A DNA stretch of 46,723 nucleotides from assembly GCA_018222965.1 (NCBI GenBank), contig JAAEZH010000043.1:1-46723 (forward strand), read 5' to 3'. The position numbers and the translations under genes were made by a program. Numbering within the stretch: position 1 is the first letter of the stretch; each line of letters begins with the position of its first letter. The stretch comes from Bacteroidota bacterium (GTDB lineage Bacteria > Bacteroidota > Bacteroidia > Chitinophagales > Saprospiraceae). Positions 27,316 through 34,048 of this stretch are shown here, in pieces. Below the pieces are notes generated by a model. That model made no database searches. It was not told the DNA's origin and saw only the letters and a program-made list of their open reading frames with translations.

Positions 27316-27612
27316 AACATGTAGAGAGAGCCATTCTGGAAAGATCTAATCCAGAATAAGGAATCATAAAAATTTACGGTACGGCAGAAGGGGCACCTCT
27401 TGCTTTCTAAGCCTAAAAGCAAATGTCACCAACCGGTGCAGCTCTCTCTCTATTGGCTTTAGTCAGCGACCAGAGCCTCCTTCTCCGTCCGTACTTTTGG
27501 CAGTTTGCCTGACCCCAAAAAAGCAAACACCAGCCCTTCCTGAGATGCTAAGAATTTAACTCAGGTCTTATGAGTCGTCTATTGTTGAAATAGGCGGCTC
27601 TATTTTTTTTTA
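27316..27612 (+). ncRNA. Candidate structured non-coding RNA with terminator
   Basis: No gene fits 27164-27725, but the plus strand is dense with stems: GAGAGAGC 27324-27331 / GCTCTCTC 27441-27448; ATTCTGG 27333-27339 / CCAGAAT 27351-27357; GCACC 27393-27397 / GGTGC 27435-27439; TTGCTTT 27400-27406 / AAAGCAA 27416-27422; GTACGG+AGAAGG 27379-27391 / CCTTCT+CCGTAC 27479-27494; CCTGAG 27539-27544 / CTCAGG 27560-27565; then a strong terminator. The 27379/27479 helix crosses the first one, implying a pseudoknot or switch. TACATTTA at 27301 is a near-consensus -7 box. I do not recognise it: RNase P, tmRNA, SRP RNA and 6S hallmarks are missing. Confidence 0.6.
27572..27611 (+). terminator. Terminator of the candidate ncRNA
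   Basis: GAGTCGTCTATT (27572-27583) pairs with AATAGGCGGCTC (27589-27600), with two wobble pairs and a 5-nt loop, and TAT plus a long T-run follows. Confidence 0.85.
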
Positions 27613-27725
27613 TGGAATTTACCCGTTTGTCTCTCCTTATCCAGAGCCGGGGATAAAAGGCTTTGTATTCCATTGAAATACTCCTATTTTTAAGACATAT
27701 ACATTTAACTTCAAAAGACAGTGCT

Positions 27726-28148
27726 ATGCGAAAATTATTTTTATTCTCCTTTGTGGCAGTAATGGCTCTCAGTGTTGCTGGCTGTAAAAAGAACCGTATC
27801 CTGAATCAGCTGGCAGGAGATTGGGAAGTGACTTCCTTTACAGAAGACGGGGTGGAATTGATGGGACAAAGTGCCTATTTCACCGCCTTTGAGATCGAAT
27901 ATGAAGATTATGAAGATACGGAGGGCGATTTTTCCTGGACATTAGTAGATGTTTACGGAGATACCTATGTAGTTACCGGAGAATACGAATGCAACGAAGC
28001 CGGTGATGAAGTGGAACTGACTTTCCAAACCGGAACGGTTTTTAACGATGATCTGGTAGAGTTTGATTTTGAGGTAGACAAAACCTCCCTGACCATGAAA
28101 GGCAGTGTAGACGGCTTCGCTTACGAAATCGAAGCTGATAAGGACTAA
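27726..28148 (+). CDS. Lipoprotein with lipocalin-like fold
   Basis: 140 residues from the ATG at 27726 (MRKLFLFSFVAVMALSVAGC); a TTG 63 bp upstream is in frame but precedes the signal peptide. The lipobox is SVAGC with the lipid-modified Cys at about residue 20. The rest (LAGDWEVTSFTEDGVEL...FSWTLVDVYGDTYVVTGEYECNEAGDEVELTF) has the short GxW start and beta-strand spacing of small Bacteroidota lipocalin-like lipoproteins. Very acidic. Function unknown. Confidence 0.75.
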   Translation: MRKLFLFSFVAVMALSVAGCKKNRILNQLAGDWEVTSFTEDGVELMGQSAYFTAFEIEYEDYEDTEGDFSWTLVDVYGDTYVVTGEYECNEAGDEVELTFQTGTVFNDDLVEFDFEVDKTSLTMKGSVDGFAYEIEADKD

Positions 28149-28170
28149 CATTCTGCACCCGAAAAAATAA

Positions 28171-28210
28171 TTCCCGGTCTTTGAATGGTTTCAAAGGTCG
28201 GGATTCTTAT
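28171..28210 (+). terminator. Terminator after the lipoprotein gene
   Basis: TCCCGGTCTTTGAA and TTCAAAGGTCGGGA form a long stem with two internal mismatches and a 4-nt loop, 20-odd bases after the stop codon; a short T-rich tail follows. Confidence 0.7.
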
Positions 28211-28244
28211 TTCCGGTCATTCTTAAAAAGTCCCAATATTTGAT

Positions 28245-28275
28245 TTGCACTATTTACAGAAAGTTGTAAATTTGC
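28245..28275 (+). promoter_or_regulatory. Promoter of the tRNA-Ala unit
   Basis: TTTG (28245-28248), 19 bp, TAAATTTG (28268-28275): an exact match to the Bacteroidota housekeeping promoter. Transcription should start near 28282, about 120 nt before the tRNA. Confidence 0.8.
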
Positions 28276-28279
28276 CAGC

Positions 28280-28385
28280 CGTTTGTACAAAGAGGCAATG
28301 ATGATTGCCTAATCCGATACGCTCGGAGCAAACGGGTACACAAACACAAACTCACTCTCAACCCCAGCCGTCAAAGACGGATGGG
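28280..28385 (+). ncRNA. Structured leader of the tRNA-Ala transcript
   Basis: CCGTTTG (28280-28286) pairs with CAAACGG (about 28329-28335) and encloses two hairpins, GGCAAT-gatg-ATTGCC and CCGA-tacgc-TCGG, making a three-way junction. A second strong hairpin follows (CCCA.CCGTC / GACGG.TGGG, about 28363-28385). It may be a processed leader of the tRNA precursor or an independent small RNA; I know no named family for it. Confidence 0.45.
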
Positions 28386-28399
28386 CCACAAACTAAATT

Positions 28400-28473
28400 G
28401 GGGGTATAGCTCAGCTGGCTAGAGTGCTTGCATGGCATGCAAGAGGTCCGGGGTTCGAATCCCCGTATCTCCA
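28400..28473 (+). tRNA. tRNA-Ala (anticodon GGC)
   Basis: A full cloverleaf of 74 nt. Acceptor GGGGGTA / TATCTCC with wobbles, D-arm GCTC..GAGT, anticodon arm CTTGC-ATGGCAT-GCAAG with GGC as anticodon, T-arm CGGGG-TTCGAAT-CCCCG. CCA is not encoded. Confidence 0.95.
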
Positions 28474-28509
28474 CAAAATGATAGAGTGAGTGGGAGTGTG
28501 AGTGTGAGG

Positions 28510-28557
28510 AAAACCCCTTTTCGGTTGATGACCGGGAAGGGGTTTTGTGATTTTTTT
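28510..28557 (+). terminator. Terminator of the tRNA-Ala unit
   Basis: AAAACCCCTTTTCGGT pairs with ACCGGGAAGGGGTTTT (two wobble pairs), followed by GTGA and seven T. Confidence 0.85.
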
Positions 28558-28611
28558 AGACCGCGTCTCTGCGATCTTCCGTTAGCAGACCTGGGTTTTT
28601 AGCGTGAAACC
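28552..28611. repeat. Dispersed repeat A, copy 1
   Basis: About 60 bp from the T-run through ACCGCGTCTCTGCGATCT to GCGTGAAACC. It is largely shared with 29735-29795. The inner palindrome (CTTCCGTTAGCAG here, CTGCCGTCGGCAG in copy 2) has decayed in this copy. Both copies lie in the tRNA region. Confidence 0.75.
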
Positions 28612-28780
28612 AATCTTTTTTTCTTTCTGCTATGTTGTTCAAGTTCCTTGAGGAACCTATTACCTATCAAGCATTTCTTGAGTATTCCTGCTTACGATAA
28701 TTAAATTAAGCTAATACTTAACTATCCTTACATACTAACATGTGGAATAAACAGGAAAGTAATTCATTAAGGGTTAATAT

Positions 28781-28825
28781 GCCTCCGGCGGCTTCTTTGC
28801 CTTGATGCAAATGAAGCAAAAATCA
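28781..28825. repeat. Dispersed repeat B, copy 1
   Basis: 45 bp matching 46679-46723 at 44 of 45 positions, in the same orientation. It contains GCCTCCGGCGGC and two TTTGC/GCAAA words. The second copy runs off the window, so the true repeat is longer than can be seen and may include the DNA that follows here. Confidence 0.8.
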
Positions 28826-29329
28826 AGGCTGTATTTGATTTTTAACGCTGTGCTGCAAGTCAAAAAGCTAAACTGGCTAAACTCGCCGGACCATCATCCT
28901 TTTGCCTAAGATCTCTTTGTGTTGTCCATATTCTGAATGGCTCCTTTGTTTCTTGCTCAAACACTACCCAGTTTTTAACGCCTTTTGCCTCACTGCTCGC
29001 TAAATCAAATAAGGCCAAATAATATTCCCAATAATTAACCCTGTGTTTTTGTGTTAATACACCTAATCTTCAGGGCTATATGTAGTTCTGAAATTGGTAC
29101 TCATACCTTTTCTTTATTGAATGGGGAGTTGCAGAAGGGCGGGCTGATATGTAATCCGGAAATTTTTTTTCATTTTTTTTTGCACAACCTTGTTAAGGTT
29201 AATTACGACACGATTAATACATCGTTTTTTAACTCACTGATTGATAAGGAATAAAAAAAGTGAATTTAAGGTTGTGAAAAAACTGCGCAAAATATAGGGT
29301 AATATTAAGAAAGTCAATGACTTACAAAG
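28826..29329. other. Gene-free A+T-rich stretch
   Basis: About 500 bp with no supported gene. A frame at 29051-29254 starts with GTG, has no recognisable domain and shows no coding signal. The first part (to about 29040) may be the body of dispersed repeat B. The rest has T- and A-runs typical of upstream DNA. Confidence 0.5.
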
Positions 29330-29362
29330 TTTGCATGTCTGGTGAATTATACCATATATTTG
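29330..29362 (+). promoter_or_regulatory. Promoter upstream of the tRNA-Arg-like gene
   Basis: TTTG (29330-29333), 21 bp, TATATTTG (29355-29362), an exact -7 match. It suggests the unusual tRNA gene is transcribed. Confidence 0.65.
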
Positions 29363-29420
29363 GGGTATGATATTAAAAAAAACGGCTGAAATCATAAGAT
29401 AACAACCGTCTCTTTCTTTA

Positions 29421-29491
29421 AGCCGGGTGGTCTAATGGACAGGACACGGGAACCTAATCCCGAGATGTTGGTTCGAATCCAACCCTGGCTC
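29421..29491 (+). tRNA. tRNA-Arg(CCT)-like gene with a 6-nt anticodon loop
   Basis: 71 nt. Acceptor AGCCGGG / CCTGGCT (one wobble), D-arm GTCT..GGAC, T-arm GTTGG-TTCGAAT-CCAAC and a 5-bp anticodon stem CGGGA / TCCCG are all intact. The loop between them is only ACCTAA: anticodon CCT is readable but loop position 32 or 33 is missing and the universal U33 is replaced by A. Alternatively a 4-bp stem with an 8-nt loop AACCTAAT. It may be a variant tRNA, a pseudo-tRNA or a sequence error. Confidence 0.6.
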
Positions 29492-29574
29492 TTTTCCAAA
29501 AGTAAAGTTAAGTCCTTTCTTATTGAATAACAATTCAGCTCAGCCTTTATTTCAAAGGAATGATATTTAGGTTG

Positions 29575-29739
29575 CTATCTGTAATTGGCCCCGTCTAAAC
29601 CTGCAATTTTACCCACACAGGTTAAATTGCTGTCGGGCCCCTGCCTCCAGGTAGAGCCCTCATTACAAGCAACTGCCGGTTTTTTCTCCTCATCCCAACT
29701 CAGGATCCATGATATTTCTCTGTAAGCTTTTGTAATTTT
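29575..29739 (-). pseudogene. Possible 3' remnant of a gene
   Basis: On the minus strand a frame of about 55 codons ends at TAG (29575-29577) and reads AYREISWILSWDEEKKP... and WRQGPDSNLTCVGKIAG, which looks protein-like. It has no start and runs straight into dispersed repeat A (29735-29795), as if the repeat had cut off the rest. I do not recognise the family and the frame may be fortuitous. Confidence 0.25.
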
Positions 29740-29795
29740 TTAAACCGCGTCTCTGCGATCTGCCGTCGGCAGACCCGCGCCCCCTGCGTGAAACC
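29735..29795. repeat. Dispersed repeat A, copy 2
   Basis: Matches 28552-28611 over its first about 38 bp (ACCGCGTCTCTGCGATCT core) and again at GCGTGAAACC. The inner 13-bp palindrome CTGCCGTCGGCAG is intact. Confidence 0.75.
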
Positions 29796-29869
29796 TTCCC
29801 AAAATACCTTGCTGCCTTTTAATCACATTTATGTATTATTGACAGTCCTGAATTTCAATAATCATAACA

Positions 29870-30724
29870 GTGGAAAAACAAAGACCGCTTTCCCAGGCAG
29901 ATATCTTCAGGCTTCGGGAGTCTTGCCCGCAAGCCCATTACCTCATCCCGACTGACGATCAACAAAACCTGTTCCTGCGACTATGGGAGGCACCAACGGT
30001 GCAAAAATCTGTTGCTGTCCTGATCTTTCACGGAATTACGGCTCATAGTGGTGCTTATGCACGAGCCGGAGAAGTACTGTCCCAAAGGGGTATTCCCTGC
30101 TTCGGACTGGATTATCGCGGACACGGACTTTCAGACGGTAATCGAGGCGACAACCCGGGGAGAGATCGTTGGATTGCAGATCTGAAAGAAGCCCTGAGCT
30201 TTGTTAAAAATCTTGGTTTTGAAAAGGTGATTGTATTGGGACACAGTCTGGGCGTAGCAGCAGCTATTTATCTAACCAAAGCTTCCCCGGATTCTATTGA
30301 CGGACTGATCCTGCTTTCAGGGGCCTACAAAGCGCGAGAAGGCGTGCAAAAGAAACCCGGCTTTTTTGAAAGAATATCCATTCTTATTTCCTCCGTTTTT
30401 CGTCCGGCGCATCCTGTAATAAAATACTACCGGGAAGGAATGACCGGCCTGGATGATCCGCTCTTTAACTTTTCTTATACCCTGCGCTTTTTGCGGATGC
30501 TCAATGTTAAAGAATTAAAACTTCCCGCCGATCTGGATGTTCCGGTTTTGGTTGGGGTAGGAGCGGCCGATGAATTGTTTACCGTGGAAAAGGTCCGGGA
30601 ACTCTATGAAGATGTTCCTGTTTCTGATAAAACATTTGTCGTGCTGGAAGGTGCCAAACATGCCTACTTTCCCGATGAGAGTTGGGAGGTGTTGATCAAA
30701 TGGATTAAGCAGAAATATCAATAA
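29870..30724 (+). CDS. Alpha/beta hydrolase, monoacylglycerol-lipase-like
   Basis: 284 residues from a GTG start; no in-frame ATG lies near. The oxyanion motif is FHGITAHSGAY; DYRGHGLSDGNRG follows, then the nucleophile Ser in GHSLGVA, the acid in GVGAADELF and the His in GAKHAYFPDE. This order is that of the serine-aminopeptidase-S33/monoglyceride-lipase group. No signal peptide. The next gene begins 8 bp after its stop. Confidence 0.82.
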   Translation: MEKQRPLSQADIFRLRESCPQAHYLIPTDDQQNLFLRLWEAPTVQKSVAVLIFHGITAHSGAYARAGEVLSQRGIPCFGLDYRGHGLSDGNRGDNPGRDRWIADLKEALSFVKNLGFEKVIVLGHSLGVAAAIYLTKASPDSIDGLILLSGAYKAREGVQKKPGFFERISILISSVFRPAHPVIKYYREGMTGLDDPLFNFSYTLRFLRMLNVKELKLPADLDVPVLVGVGAADELFTVEKVRELYEDVPVSDKTFVVLEGAKHAYFPDESWEVLIKWIKQKYQ

Positions 30725-30732
30725 AATTTCCC

Positions 30733-31251
30733 TTGACACTACAGCAAGCCATCCAATTATTACACAATCCTCAAATAGGGGAAGCTGCTCCGCAAAGCTG
30801 GGTCGATCTGGGTTGCGGAAGCGGTTTGTTTAGTCGGGTGCTGGCCCATTATTTGCCGAAAGGCAGCCTCATAACCGGTGTAGATAAAAAGGCAGGAATA
30901 TTCCCGGAAGGAAACGAAAATAAGGTAGACCTGCGCTTTGTTCAAATGAACTTTGAGGAGGAACTGCCTGCGGGAAAGTTTGACGGATTTCTCCTGGCAA
31001 ATTCATTGCATTACGTGGAGGATCAAACCTCATTTCTCCAAAAATGCCTGGACAAATTGAACCCCAACGGCCGATTTTTACTGGTCGAATATGACACAGA
31101 AGTTGGCAATCCCTGGGTGCCTTATCCTATTTCTTATAAGCGGCTCAACCAATTGCTGAAGCCATTCGCCGCAAGGCAAATAAAAAAATTGGGAGAGCGC
31201 CCTTCAGCATTTGGAGGAAAAAATCTCTATGCTTGTGAAGTGTTGTTTTAG
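30733..31251 (+). CDS. Class I SAM-dependent methyltransferase
   Basis: 172 residues. Motif I is VDLGCGSGLFSRVLA; the acidic residue ending strand 2 is in GVDKK; LLANSLHYVEDQ and the GRFLLVEYD strand follow. The start is taken as the TTG at 30733; no ATG exists in the open part of the frame, so ATA or ATT codons just upstream remain possible. It is placed 8 bp after the hydrolase and probably translated with it. The substrate is unknown; it lacks the usual extra C-terminal strands of longer relatives. Confidence 0.78.
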   Translation: MTLQQAIQLLHNPQIGEAAPQSWVDLGCGSGLFSRVLAHYLPKGSLITGVDKKAGIFPEGNENKVDLRFVQMNFEEELPAGKFDGFLLANSLHYVEDQTSFLQKCLDKLNPNGRFLLVEYDTEVGNPWVPYPISYKRLNQLLKPFAARQIKKLGERPSAFGGKNLYACEVLF

Positions 31252-31590
31252 CCGGCTAAATTTTTGAAACTGCTCCAGAATTTTTATTCTTATACGCCTG
31301 AGTAACATCCTGGATGACATTTTTGATGACAACTGTCAGACCGCCCTTTTTTTCTGAAAAAACGCTGGCCATAATAACAGACAATGCCTTGGTGTGGTGG
31401 CTTGTTTTTATGTTGGCTTTTGTTCTGGATCGTTTTCTGTTGTAATTATAATAATGCTGACAATTGGCTGAAGTATTCCGAAACTATTTATCCGTTGCAA
31501 AAGGGAAATGATGTTTTTGATTAAGTGATACCCGCCTGCCTGGGCCAGATCCATTTCTACTAATTCTTTTGGCTATCTTGTAGGTGCTAC
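31252..31590. other. Gene-free stretch
   Basis: 339 bp between two plus-strand genes. I see no RNA gene, clear terminator or repeat; the bases are T-rich. Confidence 0.5.
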
Positions 31591-32007
31591 ATGCCAAAAT
31601 GGATTCGCATATCAGGCATTATTGCCATCTTTCTATCTGTATATATTTATGTATGGACCTGTCTGCTTTCCTTTTTCACCCAAAGGCAGGGCACAGATGA
31701 ATTGACTTTCCTGAATTTCCTGCTACCCTCTCTGGTTTTGATTTTCCTCAGTCTCTGGGGCGCCCGGGAGTTTTGGAAAAAGGGGAAATCATCCTCCCAT
31801 GCCCGATCTCGCCTGGAGGTTCTGTTGATTTTCGGGCTCCTGGTTTATCTCCTTATTTTTTTGTGGCCGTTTTTCATTTGGGTTTTTACCGGGCTAAAAA
31901 ACGGACTGATCTTTCCCGTTCTTGGGCTATCCGGTTTACTGGTCAGTGCGCTCGGTCTTTTGATCAAGAAGGCGGTAGATTTATTTAAACCAGAAAGAAA
32001 AGGGTAG
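31591..32007 (+). CDS. Small integral membrane protein
   Basis: 138 residues, not recognised. Four hydrophobic segments are visible: about 7-27 (ISGIIAIFLSVYIYVWTCLL), 43-58, 75-99 (LEVLLIFGLLVYLLIFLWPFFIWVF) and 107-124, with a basic C-terminus (KKAVDLFKPERKG). ATG at 31591. It converges with the NmrA-like gene. Confidence 0.6.
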   Translation: MPKWIRISGIIAIFLSVYIYVWTCLLSFFTQRQGTDELTFLNFLLPSLVLIFLSLWGAREFWKKGKSSSHARSRLEVLLIFGLLVYLLIFLWPFFIWVFTGLKNGLIFPVLGLSGLLVSALGLLIKKAVDLFKPERKG

Positions 32008-32013
32008 CCCGCT

Positions 32014-32868
32014 TTAAGAAGGTTGCCAGTGATCGAGGTAATCCTGGATGAAAGCCTCCATCCGTATAGTTGGTCTTCCGAGGGTTTTTGCCAGACCCGG
32101 ATCAGATTCTGCCTCTTTCCCGCTTCTTACGATCCTGTAAAGGAAATTGGTTGCTTCAGCGGCGTCCTTGCTACTTCCCTGTTTTATTAGCCTTTCGGCG
32201 AAAGCCGTTTCAGACAATGGAATATATTCGATTTTCCGATCAAGCGCCTGACTCAGCAGGCTCGCAACTTCCTTGTGGCTCAGCGCTTCCTGTCCGGTCC
32301 ATTCGTGAATTTTCTCCAGTTTTGGGGGATTGTCGTTTACGAGAATGGTAGCGGCCCTGGCCAGGTCGCGAACATCCACAAAAGTGGTTTTTGCATCTGC
32401 TGCCGGGAGATAGATCTTTTGTTCTTTACGGATGTCGTTGCCAATCCAGGATGCAAAATTCTGCATAAACCAACCCGGTCTCACAATGATCCAGGGCAGC
32501 TTGCTTTTTTGAATGTAATTTTCAATGTCATTCAGCGGCTTACCCGGAATATCACCGGTTGTACGTCCGGAAGAAAAGATCAATAGCTCCAGCTCTTTGC
32601 TCTTTTCAGCCACGTCCAGAAACTCAAATACTTTTTCAGGATCTTTTACCGCAGCAATGAGGTAGATTTGTTTGATGCCTTCTAATGCCGGTTTGAAGGT
32701 GTCGGGTTTGTCAAAGTCAAAGGCTACAATGCGGGCTTTCGCCGAAATGTTGGAGCGGTCTTTTTCGGGATTTCGCACGGCTGCGCTGACTTCAAACCCG
32801 GCATCGAGAAAGGCATTTACAACTGCTGATCCTAACTGGCCGGTGGCACCTGATACAATAATTGACAT
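32014..32868 (-). CDS. NmrA-like NAD(P)-binding protein
   Basis: 284 residues. Rossmann motif GATGQLGSAVV at residues 7-17, AAVRNPEK after strand 2, and an atypical-SDR layout without the Tyr-x3-Lys pair at the normal site; SGRTTGDIPGKPLNDIENYIQKSKLPWIIVRPGWFMQNF is typical of the NmrA/SDR_a group. It is probably a quinone- or NAD(P)H-sensing reductase of the QOR2 kind; the substrate is unknown. Single gene, ATG at 32868. Confidence 0.82.
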   Translation of the reverse strand: MSIIVSGATGQLGSAVVNAFLDAGFEVSAAVRNPEKDRSNISAKARIVAFDFDKPDTFKPALEGIKQIYLIAAVKDPEKVFEFLDVAEKSKELELLIFSSGRTTGDIPGKPLNDIENYIQKSKLPWIIVRPGWFMQNFASWIGNDIRKEQKIYLPAADAKTTFVDVRDLARAATILVNDNPPKLEKIHEWTGQEALSHKEVASLLSQALDRKIEYIPLSETAFAERLIKQGSSKDAAEATNFLYRIVRSGKEAESDPGLAKTLGRPTIRMEAFIQDYLDHWQPS

Positions 32869-33043
32869 CTGTTATCCAATTTTAAGCGAAAAAATTCTGG
32901 AAAAGGATGCATATTTGTTGAAAGGCATAGGCTTTTCCCGCCTGATAAATGCTTTGATACGGGCCAAATATGCAAGCTGGTATCAAAATAGTCTATGCTG
33001 ATGAAAGATGAAGCATGCTCCCGGAGGAATTAGCCAAAATAGT

Positions 33044-33802
33044 ATGGCAGTAAAAAAAATACAAGCGGCAATAATTGAAGACGAATCTCGTAGTCTGGCT
33101 ATGCTCCGGAATCTACTTAGGGATTATGCGCCTCAAGTAGAAGTTGCAGGTACCGCTCAGTCGGTGGAAGAGGGGATAAAGCTGATGAATGCGATAAAGC
33201 CTGATCTGCTTTTTCTGGATATTGCCATGCCCGATGGCGACGGCTTTCAGGTGCTTGAAAAATGTGATCAAACAGGATTTGAGATCATATTTACCACGGC
33301 TTATGAGGAATATGCTGTTCGCGCATTTGATTTTTCAGCCATGAATTATCTGCTCAAGCCAATCAGTTCTGAAGACCTTCTACGTGTGTTGGATCAATTT
33401 AAGCGGATCCATCCCATCGAAAAAAAAGATCAACAAATAGGGATCCTCAAACAATCCCTTTACGAACGCTTCGAACGCATTGCGCTGCCCACAATCGAAG
33501 GACTGGAGTTTTTGCAGGTCGATAAAATATTGCGCTGCGAAGCAGATGGTAGTTATACCATATTCCATATGCTCGACGGGCATCAGGTGATTGTATCCAA
33601 AAGCCTCAATCACTACGAAAAATTGCTTCAAAATACCCTGTTCTATCGCATCCACCATAAACACCTGGTCAATCTGCGCTACATCTTAAAATACATGAAA
33701 GGCTCCGGAGGTTACGTAATCCTCCAAAACGGAGAATCAGTCGATGTATCGGTACGCCGAAAGGAAGGTTTTTTAAAGGCGGTAAAGGAGGGATTGGTAT
33801 AG
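33044..33802 (+). CDS. LytTR-family response regulator
   Basis: 252 residues from the ATG at 33044 (MAVKKIQAAIIEDES); an ATG at 33008 would add 12 non-conserved residues. Receiver domain at about 5-118 with the acidic pair in IIEDE, phospho-acceptor D59 in LLFLDIAMPDGDG and K105 in YLLKPIS. LytTR DNA-binding domain at about 150-250 (LEFLQVDKILRCEADGSYTIFHM...YRIHHKHLVNLRYI). The likely partner is the LytS-type kinase at 36321, with a type IX secreted protein gene between them. Confidence 0.92.
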   Translation: MAVKKIQAAIIEDESRSLAMLRNLLRDYAPQVEVAGTAQSVEEGIKLMNAIKPDLLFLDIAMPDGDGFQVLEKCDQTGFEIIFTTAYEEYAVRAFDFSAMNYLLKPISSEDLLRVLDQFKRIHPIEKKDQQIGILKQSLYERFERIALPTIEGLEFLQVDKILRCEADGSYTIFHMLDGHQVIVSKSLNHYEKLLQNTLFYRIHHKHLVNLRYILKYMKGSGGYVILQNGESVDVSVRRKEGFLKAVKEGLV

Positions 33803-34048
33803 AATCCGATGTTCCCGCTTTTTCCGGCCGGTTGTTTCTCAGACAGAATCATTTCTCTATCTACGGTTATAAATCCAATGCAAACACTTAGCAATTGGAG
33901 CTGGACTTCTATGTCGTAATTCCTGACTTTTGAATTAAGCGAATGGCAGAATTAAGTGCTATTCGAAGTGCAGGCCAGTCGGGAGAGTGCCGAAAATCCC
34001 GTCCAAAAACCGAGAAGCGAGTAGGCGTTTACCAAAAAACGTTCCTCT

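Noticed and set aside
27316-27612. tmRNA, RNase P RNA or 6S RNA
   Set aside because: No tRNA-like ends or tag frame, no P4-type conserved segments, and not a single long bulged hairpin.
28781-29250. Insertion sequence carrying dispersed repeat B
   Set aside because: No transposase frame and no terminal inverted repeats or target duplication could be seen.
29051-29254. 67-codon plus-strand frame
   Set aside because: GTG start, low-complexity Phe/His-rich stretch over T-runs, no domain; probably fortuitous within repeat-derived DNA.
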